Notes under the pieces: model-generated
The model's input: the letters and a program-made list of their open reading frames with translations, nothing else
Databases searched by the model: none
Told to the model about the DNA's origin: nothing
NCBI RefSeq assembly: GCF_014287675.1
Contig: NZ_JACOPQ010000008.1
Location: forward strand, 124,001-188,000
DNA: 64,000 nucleotides
From: Lawsonibacter faecis
Lineage (GTDB): Bacteria > Bacillota > Clostridia > Oscillospirales > Oscillospiraceae
Direction: 5' to 3'
Translations under genes and position numbers: made by a program
Shown here: positions 7,647 through 18,800 of the stretch, in pieces
Layout of the letters: every line of letters begins with the position of its first letter
Position numbering within the stretch: the first letter of the stretch is position 1

Positions 7647-9623
7647 TCAGGCGAGCCGTATCACGGTCAGCGTCGCGCCGTTGCCCCCCTGCAGGACCGC
7701 CGCGCCTGCCAGCCCGAAGAGCTGGAGCTGGAGCGTATCCCCTGCCGTAAGGGTGGAAAAGGTGGTGGCCATCAGCGAGCTGACAGATGCAACAGGCGCA
7801 AAGGTAGAGCCCGCCAGCGCCGTGCCGTTGCGGAGCACGCGGGCGGAAAGGAGCAGCGCCACCGTGGTGGAAACCCGGTAGGTGACGAGGTAGGTGCCCG
7901 TCACGGGGACGGTAAAGGTGGTGTTTCCCGCGTCCACGGTGAAGCTGTCCAGAACCTGGCTGTTGGGCAGCGGCACCGGAGTGCCGCCCAAAATTACGGT
8001 AATGGTGGCACCGGTGGTATTGGCGGCGTTCATGCTGTTGACGGTGGTGGAGGTGCCAGTGGCACCGGTGGGTCCGGTCGCGCCGACAGTTCCGGCTGCG
8101 CCGGTGGGTCCGGTCGCGCCGACAGTTCCGGCTGCGCCGGTGGGTCCGGTCGCACCGGTGGGTCCGGTCGCACCGGTGGGTCCGGTTGCGCCGACAGTTC
8201 CGGCTGCGCCGGTGGGTCCGGTCGCACCGGTGGGTCCGGTTGCGCCGGCTGCGCCGGTAGGGCCGGTGGCGCCGTCCGCCCCGGTGTTGCCCGTGGCGCC
8301 GGTAGGGCCGGTCGCGCCGTCCGCCCCGGTGTTGCCCGTGGCGCCGGTAGGGCCGGTCGCGCCGTCCGCGCCGTCAGGGCCCGTGCTGCCCGTAGCGCCA
8401 GTGGGTCCGGTGGCGCCGTCCGCCCCGGTGTTGCCCGTGGCGCCGGTGGGTCCGGTCGCGCCGTCCGCCCCGGTATTGCCCGTGGCGCCGGTGGGGCCGG
8501 TGGCACCGTCCGCGCCGTCAGGGCCTGTGTTGCCCGTGGCCCCGGTGGGTCCGGTCGCGCCGTTCGCGCCGGTAGGGCCGGTGGCTCCGGTGGGACCGGT
8601 TGCGCCGGTTACGCCGGCAGCCCCCGCCGCGCCCGTGGGGCCGGTCGCGCCGTCCGCCCCGTCAGGGCCCGTGTTGCCCGTGGCCCCGGTGGGTCCGGTC
8701 GCGCCCGTGACGCCCGTAGGACCGGTGACGCCGTTGGCTCCGGCCGCGCCGGTCGGCCCGGTGGGGCCAATCAGACCAGCTGCACCTGTGGGGCCGGTGG
8801 CGCCCGTAGGACCGGTGACACCGTTGGCTCCGGCCGCGCCGGTCGGCCCGGTGACGCCGTTGGCTCCGGCCGCGCCGGTCGGCCCGGTGGGGCCAATCAG
8901 GCCAGCTGCACCTGTGGGGCCGGTGGCGCCCGTGACGCCTGTAGGGCCGGTGACGCCGTTGGCTCCGGCCGCGCCAGTCGGCCCGGTGGGGCCAATCAGA
9001 CCAGCTGCACCTGTGGGGCCGGTGACACCTGTGGGGCCGGTGGCACCCGTGGCTCCCGTCGCGCCGGTAGCGCCTGTTGCGCCACCCGCCTGGCCGGTGG
9101 CGCCTGTGGCACCCGTGGCTCCCGTCGCGCCCGCCGCACCGGCGGGGCCGGTGGGACCCGCCGGAATGGTAAAGAGAAGCTGTGCTCCCTCAGGTGTAAA
9201 AGTCTCGTCGACCCCCGCCTGGGTACCGGGGTCTCCGGTCACGGTACCCGCTACCGTGACGACGGGGGTTGTGCCCGGCATACCGGTGGCCCCGGTAGCA
9301 CCGGCAGCGCCTGTGGCGCCCGCAGCACCGGTCGCTCCGGTCGCGCCGTTAAGGCCCGCCGGACCGGCGGGGCCGGTTGCGCCCCGAGGAATATTGAAGT
9401 CCAGCACATGGTTGGGACCGCCGGTGACATCCACCACGGCGGCGGCGCTGCCGGGCTCGGTGGTATTGGTATAGCGAACTGCTATGGTCTCGGCCACGCC
9501 GGCCGCACCGGTGGCGCCCGTCGCGCCCGTGGGGCCGGTGGGGCCGTAACAGCAGCAGCAGTAGGACCATGGCTTGCCGCATTTCGGGCAGGTATATCCC
9601 TGACCGTAAGCACTATAGGTCAC
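7647..9623 (-). CDS. Collagen-like repeat protein with zinc-ribbon-like start and BclA-like C-terminal domain
   Basis: A 658-residue surface-type protein. Residues 1-25 contain CPKCG and a run of four cysteines; residues about 28-520 are Gly-X-Y triplets, mostly GPT and GAT, with two non-collagenous interruptions (near residues 46-88 and 115-155, each including a conserved FNIPRG or FTIPAG type motif). Residues about 522-658 form a beta-rich domain (TITVILGGTPVPLPNSQ to GNGATLTVIRLA) like the C1q/TNF-type trimerising heads of Bacillus BclA. There is no signal peptide, as in exosporium proteins assembled from the mother cell. Threonine-rich triplets are typical O-glycosylation targets. A GTG start at 9623 follows AGGAG by 9 bases. 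The repeats make this stretch prone to length variation. Confidence 0.85.
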   Translation of the reverse strand: MTYSAYGQGYTCPKCGKPWSYCCCCYGPTGPTGATGATGAAGVAETIAVRYTNTTEPGSAAAVVDVTGGPNHVLDFNIPRGATGPAGPAGLNGATGATGAAGATGAAGATGATGMPGTTPVVTVAGTVTGDPGTQAGVDETFTPEGAQLLFTIPAGPTGPAGAAGATGATGATGATGQAGGATGATGATGATGATGPTGVTGPTGAAGLIGPTGPTGAAGANGVTGPTGVTGATGPTGAAGLIGPTGPTGAAGANGVTGPTGAAGANGVTGPTGATGPTGAAGLIGPTGPTGAAGANGVTGPTGVTGATGPTGATGNTGPDGADGATGPTGAAGAAGVTGATGPTGATGPTGANGATGPTGATGNTGPDGADGATGPTGATGNTGADGATGPTGATGNTGADGATGPTGATGSTGPDGADGATGPTGATGNTGADGATGPTGATGNTGADGATGPTGAAGATGPTGATGPTGAAGTVGATGPTGATGPTGATGPTGAAGTVGATGPTGAAGTVGATGPTGATGTSTTVNSMNAANTTGATITVILGGTPVPLPNSQVLDSFTVDAGNTTFTVPVTGTYLVTYRVSTTVALLLSARVLRNGTALAGSTFAPVASVSSLMATTFSTLTAGDTLQLQLFGLAGAAVLQGGNGATLTVIRLA

Positions 9624-9751
9624 TCACATACACTCCTAATTGAGAATCTGTCGAAAGATACATAAGCCAATACATATCTTCATCTACAGTATATTCCCCC
9701 GCCATGCCGCAGGTGCGCGGCGGCACGGGGCGGGCCACGGCAGGAACAGCA

Positions 9752-9793
9752 AGAGCAGGAGGCCCTGCGCATTAGCGCAGAGCCTCCTGCTCT
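9752..9793. terminator. Long hairpin downstream of the giant gene
   Basis: A compound stem of 12 bp (AGAGCAGGAGGC / GCCTCCTGCTCT) enclosing a second 6-bp stem (CTGCGC / GCGCAG) and an ATTA loop. It lies about 80 bases past the stop of the giant minus-strand gene. There is no U tract, so it may stabilise the 3' end or work with a factor rather than terminate intrinsically. Confidence 0.45.
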
Positions 9794-9869
9794 GATTGGC
9801 CCGTGGGCCGGAAGGAAGAAGAAAAAAGCAGCGGAAATGAAAACGCTTGATTCGGACGGACGGGAATTT

Positions 9870-12800
9870 TTAGCTGTTGATAAAACGCATGAGGATGAGT
9901 GCCACCTCGGCGCGGGTGGCGGAGTCGGACGGGGCCAGGAGATTGCCCGGCTTGCCGGTCAGCAGCCCCTGCCGGACCGCCCAGCCCATGGCCTCAGCCG
10001 CCCAGGGGCTGACGGCGGCGCTGTCGGCGTATCCATTCGCCGCATCTCCGTCCGCCTCCGTCACCGTACCGCAGTACTTGGCATACTGGTAGAGGATTAC
10101 GGCAATCTGCTCCCGCGTGACGTTGCCGCTGGGGTCGAACAGTCCGCCGCCCGTCCCCTTGACGATGCCGTTCGCGGCGGCCCACCTGACAGCGCCGGTG
10201 TACCACTGGCCGTCGGCCACGTCGGCAAAGGACGCGCTGCCCGCCTGGGGCTCGTTCTCCAGGCGGTGGAGCACGGTGACCAGCATAGCCCGGGACATGG
10301 GGACAGCGGGGGCAAACGCATTCTCCCCGATGCCCTGGAACAGCTCGCGGCCGGTTACAAAGCTTACGGCATCGGCGGCCCAGTCGCCGGCGGGGACGTC
10401 GGCAAAGCGCTTGCCGTTGTCCGCAATCTCCAGCCTGGCGGACCCGCTCAGGGGAACGTATACACATCCGTCGCCCACGGCGGTTTTACGTACCAGCTCC
10501 CTGGTGCCGTCGTCCTTCACCAGATAGGCCACGGTACCGGGACCCGCGTCCTTCACGGGGATGGTCACCACGGCGGATTTGTCCTTGGGCAGGGTAACGG
10601 CGGCGGTGGTCTTGCCCGCCGGAGTGGTGACGGTCTCGCTCTTTACATTGTCCTTGGTCTGGATGGTGGTGGTCACGGTCCCGTCCTTCCTGGTCTCGAC
10701 AACGGTTTTGGCGCCGTCGGGATAGGTGGTAGTGGCCGTCACCGTGCCGGTGGTCTTGTTGGTCACCGTCACCGTGGTGGATCCGTCGGGATTCCTGACC
10801 GTGACCGTCTCCTTGTTGCTGCTTGCGGGCGGGATATAGGGGGGCGCTTCGGTTTCGAAATTCGCCTCAATCTCAACCGGCTGATCCCCCATTGTAAAGG
10901 TGGTGACCTTCTCCCCGGCGTTTGCCAGGGTCACTCCGCCGGACAGCACCGTCCAGCCGGTAAAGGTCTGGTTGGGGCCCTCCTCGGCGGTGATGGTCAC
11001 GGTTGTGCCTCTTGTGGCAGCCGCCGGATCGGCCGTGCCGCCGGTCACGGTAACGGCCCGCTCCTGGGGATCGCCGTGGACCAGCAGGTCGGCCACCACC
11101 GGCCGGTGGTCGGACGCCTGGGAGTCAATCCGGAATGCGTTCACCACGTCAATCATGGACGCTGTGGTGAAGATGTAGTCGATTCTCCCGGCGGGGACAT
11201 CCGAGGGATAGGAGCCCCCGTCGCCAATGCCCTTTTCCGCCCAGGCGTCGGCGAAGTGCTCCAGCAGCGGGTCAAACACCTCTGCGGCGTCGGGATTGGC
11301 GGCGTCCGCGTTCATGTCGCCCGTCAGGATGGCCGGGGCGGTCGTCGTGTCCATGATCTCCAGCATATCCCGGACCTGATCCAGCCGGATCGTATGGGGA
11401 TAGCCCTCCGGCGGCGCGCCGCGATAGTCCAGGTGCGTGTTGTAGGCACGGAACTTCAGGCCGTCGATGTCCACAACGATTTCGCCGAAGCCCGGCTTCA
11501 TGCCCGGGAAGCCCTCCTCGCCCGGCTGGGGATCGCCCGGCTGGGTGCTCCATCTGGTAATCTCGTGGTTGGCGGAGGTCTCGATGGGATATCTGCTGAG
11601 GAAGGCCACCCCGAACCGCTCGTTGGGGTATTCGGGTCCCCGCTTGGACGGCACGTCGTAGATATACGCATGGAAGGATTCCATACCGGTCATCTCCGCG
11701 AGGATGGCCAGGGTGTCGTCGTACTCGCTGCGCTCACCCCAGTTGACATCCACTTCCTGGAGGCAGACCACGTCCGCCTCCGAGGCGCTGATGACATCGG
11801 CAATGGACTGCAGGTCGTATTGGTCGTCATTGTTGTGGCCGTACCGGATGTTATAGGTCATAACGCGCACCAGCCTGTCGCCCGGCACCTCCTCCGTAAC
11901 CTGGACGTAGATGGTGGTGTCCTGCGTGATGGCGTCGCCGAAATTCCAGGGCGCGGTGTAATCGCTGTCCGCATAGAACTTGGCCGCGCCCCCCATGTAC
12001 CAGCCGATGAAGTCTCTGGGGTCGCTCACGCTCTGGCCGTCGGCCACCTTCACCTGCTCGGCGCTGTCCCCGGAGCGGAAGGTGACGGTCCACTTTCCAT
12101 CCTCCGACTGCTCCACCAGCCCCTGCAGCCGCCGGTCCAGCTCGGCCAGCGCGTTGTCGATGTCGGCCTGGGTGGCGGCGCTGTCGGCGCTCACCTTTTT
12201 GGCCGCCTCCAGCGCCTGGGCAAAGGGCGCCCAGCTCTCCGGGGTATAGCGCTCCTCGGCCTTCTCCTCCGCGGACTGAATCAGGGCGTCCAGCTCGGAC
12301 TTGTCCGCGCCGTAGAGCAGATAGTCTTCGCGCAGGGCGCGGAATTCCTCCAGGCCCGCCTGGAACCCGGCGCGGAGCTCGGCGGCGCTCTTGCCCCCCT
12401 TGATGGCGCCGGCCATCCAGGTATTGCCCACAATCTGGTCAAATTCAGCGGTGAACATCCCGGCCGCGTTCTCCGGGAACAGCTCCTGGAGGGTGGTGAG
12501 AATGGCCAGCGCCGTGTCCACGGGGGAGTAGGCGTACTCGTCATAGACGTGCATCTGCACGCCGTAGCAAGCGGTGTTGGGGAACTTGATGGCCGCGCCC
12601 TCGGTGGCGTTGTTCCAGGGCGTCATGGCCGCCATGCGGAAGCGCACACCGGGGAGCCCGCAGTCGTTGAGGGCCTGTGCAAATTCCACCATCCTGGGCT
12701 GGATAAAGGGGGCGCCGAAGAACTCATAGGTCTTTGTGGTGCCCCAGCCGCTGCTGACACCCTTCTGATCCGCGGCGGAGTCCGTCCATTGGCCGGTCCC

Positions 12801-15800
12801 CTCCAGCCAGCCCAGGGCGGCGTAGGTCAGAGCGGTTTTTGCGGTGGGGATTTTGCGGTCTGCCATCACGTACTGCAGGCCCGTCTCATCGTAGTACATA
12901 TCCCTGGACCAGCCCTCCATGGGTACAACCGTCAGGTCCAGGTTTTCCAGGGCCTCCCGCTCGAACTCGCCCTTGAGCATGAGGGCCAGCTCGCCCAGCG
13001 TCATGCCGTAGCGGGTGGGGATGGGATAGCCGCCCGTCTCCTCCACCGGCCCGTCCGCCTCGGTGCCGCCCAGGGGGTCGGGCCGGTCCAGCAGGACGAA
13101 CGCGACGCCGTTCTCCGCGCAGGCGCGCATGCAGTCGGCCATCAGCCCCGCGGAGGAATTGGCGCGTGTGCCGGAGTCCTGCATGTCGAACAGGAGCACT
13201 TCCACATTTGCAAGCTGCTCCGCAGTGGGAGCGGTGCCATAGAGCCTGTGGACGGGCAGGCCTGTGCCGCTCCCCGTCACGTTGTCCTCGTAGTCGCCCG
13301 CAGCCGGGGTCTGGAACTCGCCGCGCAGGCCGCAGCCGCCGCTGAACAGCGTGGTGAGCTCCACGCCCACGGTCCCGTCCAGCACATCGGCCAGGTGGTT
13401 CAGGTCCTTATCCACGCCGGTCTGATTGGTGACCAGACCCACCTTTTTACCCTCCAGCAGGTCCATCCGGTCGGCGAGGAGCGCCTCATAGCCCAGGCTG
13501 ATCACCGGCTCGGGCGTGTTGACAAGTTCCTTGTCGGCGGGGGTGTTGTAGGCCCGCATCAGATACTTGTCCCGGATGGCCAGGTAATCCTGCATCTCGT
13601 CGTCCATCCGCGCCATCATCTCGGCCGTCTTGTCCAGAATTTGTTCCCTTCCCGCGCCCACGGGGAAGGCGTTCACAGCCTCCCGCACCCAGGTGCTGCC
13701 GGTCCGCTGGTCCACAGAGGCGGGCATGTTGAAATGGTCGTCCCCCGCTCCGCCGTACATGGCCCGGAGCGTCAGGAAGAGGGCCGTCTGCATCTCGACG
13801 GGTGAGAACGCGCGCTTGTCGGTGATATGAATCTGCACGCCGTGGGACAGGATGTTTGCATAGTTGCCGGGGGTCTGGTTTTTGATATACGGGGTGATGG
13901 AGGCCGCGCGGAAGCGCACGCCGGGCAGCTCCAGCTCGTTCATGCGCTGCGCCAGGGCGATGGGGTCGATATAGGGCGCGCTGATGAGCTCGAAGGGCTT
14001 AGTGGTGCCCCGGCCCTCGTTTATGGTGGGACCCTCAAACCAGACGGTGCCCGTGTAGATGAGCGCCGCCTCCCAGGTGGGCATATTGGGGGATGGCAGG
14101 ATGAACTGGAGGTCTGTCTCGTCCCAGTACATATCCCGGGTATAGCCCTGACAGGGGACGACCGTCAGCCTGCAGTCCGCCAGGGAGATCTTGTTCTCCA
14201 TGGCGGGGTCGTCCCAGTTCCAGTCCGCCGGAGCGGCCGTGGTGCCGCCGTACTCGTTGGCGTCGCTCCCCGGGGCGCCCTTGGTCCAGTAGTTCTTATA
14301 GCCCTCTCCCTGGTACAGCCTCGCAAGTTCGCCCATGGTCAGGCCGTAGCGGGAGGGCAGCGGATAGCGGCTGATGCCGCTGGCGTTGCCGGGCTGCGTC
14401 ATGGTCCCCTCCACCACGTCGCTGCTGATGGTGCTGGGGCGGTCGAGGACAATGAACTCCACGTCCCGGCCGGCCAGGTTCCTGGCCTCCACGCAGGCCA
14501 TCATACAGTCGGCCAGTGTGTACATATAGGTCCAGGTCTTGCTGCCGATCTCCTGGAGATCGAAGAGAATCACATCCACCGGCTCGTACCACTGGCCGTT
14601 ATTGCCGGTGAGCATCGCCATGGTGGGCCGGTTGGGATTCTTGGGGTTGGCGAGGTCTTCGGCAAGAGGTGCGAGCCCCAGCGCCGCCGTGTCGATGGTG
14701 CCGCCGTTGTAGAGGCTCCAGACCGGCAGCCCGGTGGTCGGGTCCATGGCGTGGGGTACCGCCGCGCCCGCCTGATAGGCGCCGCGCAGCCCGTGCTCGC
14801 CGCCGAACATACACACCAGATTGATGTCCGGGTCGGCGGCCAGCCGGTCGGCCAGGTGCTCCATGTCCTTATCCACGCAGACCTGGTTGGTGAAAAGAGC
14901 CACGTTTTTGCCCTTCAGGTGTTCCTTCCACGCCTCGCTCTCCAGGAGCACCTCCGCTCCTATCTTCACGGTGTCGGAGGGGGGGACGGTGGGATCCAGC
15001 AGCTCCAGCCTGGCCCGGAGCTGTCTCACCTTCTCCGCGTCGCGGTTTGCGTCCAGGGCGTCGACGACGGCCCCGGCGGCGCGGATATTCTGCTCGGTGG
15101 GGCGGGCCTGGGCCGCGTCAAACACCGCGTCGGCCAGCGAGTAGGCGGCTTTGACGATGGGGTGGCCGGCGTCGGCCGTGCCCTCCCCGTCCACCAGGCG
15201 CAGCTTGTCGATGGCCATATCCCCCATCAGCGCGTCCAGCGCGGGCTGGATATTGCCGCTGGCGTCGTGACTGTCCAGGCCCTGGTAGAGGATGTTGGCC
15301 ACAAAGCCCAGTGTGGAGGCGGTATACCAGTTGCCGTCGAACTGGTTGGCGCTTACCGTGTTGTCGGTGACGGGGGAGTTGATCTTATTGGTGAGGTACA
15401 CCACCACCAAATCCTCGGCGGGGTCAATCATGGTAAGAGTGCCGGTCCAGCCCTGGTGGCCGATGGTGCCGCGGGAGGCCTGCACGCCGAAGTACCAGGG
15501 GCGGCCGCAGTCGCCCTGCCGCCACCAGCCCTGTCCCCAGGTGGCGGAGGAATCCTTGCGGGAGACAAAATACTCGTTTACGTTGGCGCCGAAGAGCCGG
15601 TGGGTGCCGTAGCCGGTGGGATTGAGCATCGTCTGGGCCAGTCTGGCCAGATCCTCCGCGTTGGAGAAGAGCCCCGCGTGACCGGAGACGCCGCCCATGG
15701 CGTAGTAGGCCTTCTCATCGTGGACGGTGCCCTGGATGGTCCCCTCCCGGATGCCGTCGAAGTCGATGGCTCCGTCCCGGCTGTTGCCGTTGAGCTCGGT

Positions 15801-18800
15801 GGCGGCTATCTCACTGGCGGTGAAGCCGTGGTCCAGGGGGTTATAGGTGATGCGGCTCAGCCCCAGCGGGGTATAGAAGGTCTCCTTCAGGAAGGTGTCC
15901 AGGTCCTTGCCCGTCACCTGCTCCACGATGAGGCCCAGGAGCATATAGTCCACGTCGGAGTAGACCGTCTTGGTGCCCGGCTCGTAGACCAGCGGCGCCT
16001 TGCAGATGGCGGCGGCCACATTGTCCTTCCCGATGGCGTAGAGCACATTGTCGGTGCCGGGCTCCGGCTTCTGGGTGGCCTGGTTGAACTGGTTGTTGTG
16101 GAACTGGGGATCGGGGGCGAAGCCTGCCTGGTGCTGGAGGATGTCGGCCACGGTGAGCTGCGCCTTCCACGCCCTGGCGGTCTCCAGATCGGGCGCGCCG
16201 GTCCCCTGGCTGACGGCGTAGCGTATTTCAATCGTGTCGCTGGCAAAATTGGGGAAGTACTTGGTGATGGGGTCCGTCAGCGCCATTTTCTTTTGCTGCA
16301 CCAGGTACTGCACCGCGTAGTTGGTGCAGTACATCTTGGTGTTGGACGCCAGATCGTACAGGGTGTCGGTGGTGACGGGGGCGCTGTCGGTCTTGGGCGT
16401 GCCGTCGGGGTTGTAGGCGTTGACGGTGCCCCAGGCGTTGGAGTAGACCAGCCTGCCGTCCTTCACCACGGCCATCTGCGCGGAGGTGAAGCCGTTGTCC
16501 ACGTCGTTTTGGACGATGGAGTCGATCATGTCCAGCGCCCTGGCGTCCAGCCCCACCTGGCTGGGGGCACCCTCCACAACCGTGGGGTTGGCGACGGCGA
16601 TCCGGGTGCTGGTTCTGGCCGTCTCGTTGATGTTGGGAATGGTAACCTGGATGCTGTTGCGGCCGTTCCGGGCCACGCCGGAGACGTCGATGGCAAAGAT
16701 GCCGGTCTGTCCAGTCAGGTTGGAGTTATCCACCTCGACGCCGTTGACAAAAATGCGGATACCGCCGTCGACGGTAAGCGCCTTCCCCAGATAGAGATAG
16801 AGGGTGCCCTGGCCCTCGTAGCCGTCGAACCAGGTGCCGGTGTTGTAGTAGACGGTGGAGGTGCTCCCCGTGGGGGAGTAGGGCCGGGGGAAATAAACGT
16901 AGTTCATATCGCCGCCGTTGAAGGGACTGCCCTCAAAGTCCGTGTCCGTAACCGCCCCGGTGTACTCCGCCATCAGCCCGGGGGCGGCGGGGGCGGAGCC
17001 ATTGGTCACAATGGCGTCGATGCGCGCCTGCATATCGGCGGCCCAGGCGGCAGCGTTGTCTTTGTTCTCCTGCCGGACAATGTAAATCGCCACGAAGTCC
17101 TTCAGGTTTTTGAGGGCCAGGGCGGCGTTCGCCCTGGTCACCTCGCTCTTTCGCTCCTCGGCGCGGGTGACGGCCAAGTCCACCAGGGCGAAGGCGTCGT
17201 TCATATGGACGCCCTCGTCATACTTGTCCTCGTGGCTCATCATCAGGCGGATGCGGTCATGGGCCATCTGCAGGACGGTGGAGTCCATGGCGTCGCCGCT
17301 GGAGCGCAGGGCGTCGTACACCATGCCTACCACGCCGCCCAGCGCGCCCAGCACCATGTTGTCGGAGTAAAAGTCGTTGGCGTCCACCGTATTGTCGATG
17401 ACGGGGGAGTTCTTCTTGTTGGTCAGCACGACCACCACCAGGTCCTCCTCAGGGTCGACGACGGTCAAGGTGCCCGTCCAGCCCTGGTGGCCGATGGCGG
17501 CGTTGGAGGCCTGGGTGCTGAAATAGCTGGTGCGGCCCAGCTCGGCCTGACGGTACCAGCCCAGGCCCCAGGTGGGATAGTCCATGCTCTTGGGCTTGAT
17601 GAACTCGTCGATGGTATTGGGGGAGAAGAACCTGTGCCCTCCGTAGCCGCCGGTCAGCATGACGCTGGCCAGCTTGGCCAGATCCTCCGCGTTGGAGAAG
17701 AGCCCGGCGTGGCCGGAGACGCCCTCCATGGCGTAGTAGGCCTTCTCGTCGTGGACCTCGCCCCATACGGTGTCGGTGCGGACGTTGCGGAAGCTGATCC
17801 TCTGCCCGTGCTGGTCCTCGCCCCGGGTGTTGCCCTGGAGCTCCGTGGCGGCGGTCTGCTCCTTGGTAAAACCGTTCTCCAGCGGATTATAGGTCATGTG
17901 GGTGAGGCCCATGGGGTCCCAGAAGGTCTCCTTCAGGAATTCATCCAGCCCCTTGCCCACGACCTGCTCCACGATGAAGCAGAGGAGCATATAGTCCACG
18001 TCGGAGTAGACGGTCTTCGTGCCCGGCTGATAGGTCAGCGGAGAGGCCAGGACCTTCTCCAGCGTGGTCTCCCGGTTTTGAGAGAACAGCGGGTTATCCA
18101 CGGCGGGGTCCGGCTGCTGGGTGGCCTGGTTGAATTTGTCGTTGTGGTACTGCGGGTCGGGGTCGAAGCCGGCCTGGTGCATGAGAATGTCCCGGACCCT
18201 GAGCTGGGATTTCCACTGGAGGATATTTTCCTTCTGCGCGTCGGTGGTCCCCTCTTTGAAGACGGTCTTGCCCGCGTCGTCAAAGGTGGGGAAGAAATCG
18301 GTGATATGGGCGTCCAGGTCGATTTGCTGCCGGTCCACCAGATACTGAATGGCGTAGTTCACCGAGTACATCTTGGTGTTGGACGCCAGGTCGTACAGGG
18401 TGTCGGTGGTGACTGGGACATAGTTTTCGTCGCCCGGCTGAATGCGGCTTCCGTCCGGATTATAGCCGTTGGCGGCGCCCCACGCCTCGCTGATCACCAG
18501 CCTGCCGTCCTTCACCACGGCGAGCTGGGCGCCGGAGAAGCCGTACTTCACCTCCGCCTCAATGAAGTCGCCAATCAGCCCGACGACGTCCTCGTCCATC
18601 CCCACGTCGGCGGGCGCGCCGGGAAGAACCACAGGGTACGGCACGTGAACGGTCACGGCGTCGGCCAGGTCGGCGGGGGTGATGTTGGTCACCTGAACGG
18701 TATTCGTGCCGTCCAGGGCCAGCTCGGAGATGTCGACCTTCCAGGTCTTCCCCGCGGCCATGGGCGCGGTGTCAATCTCCGCGTTGTTCACGAACAGCCT

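Noticed and set aside
7563..9665. Long plus-strand frames opposite the collagen-like gene, and the DNA tandem repeats there as a CRISPR or satellite array.
   Set aside because: The repeats encode Gly-X-Y triplets on the minus strand; there are no spacer-repeat units, and the plus-strand frames are shadows.
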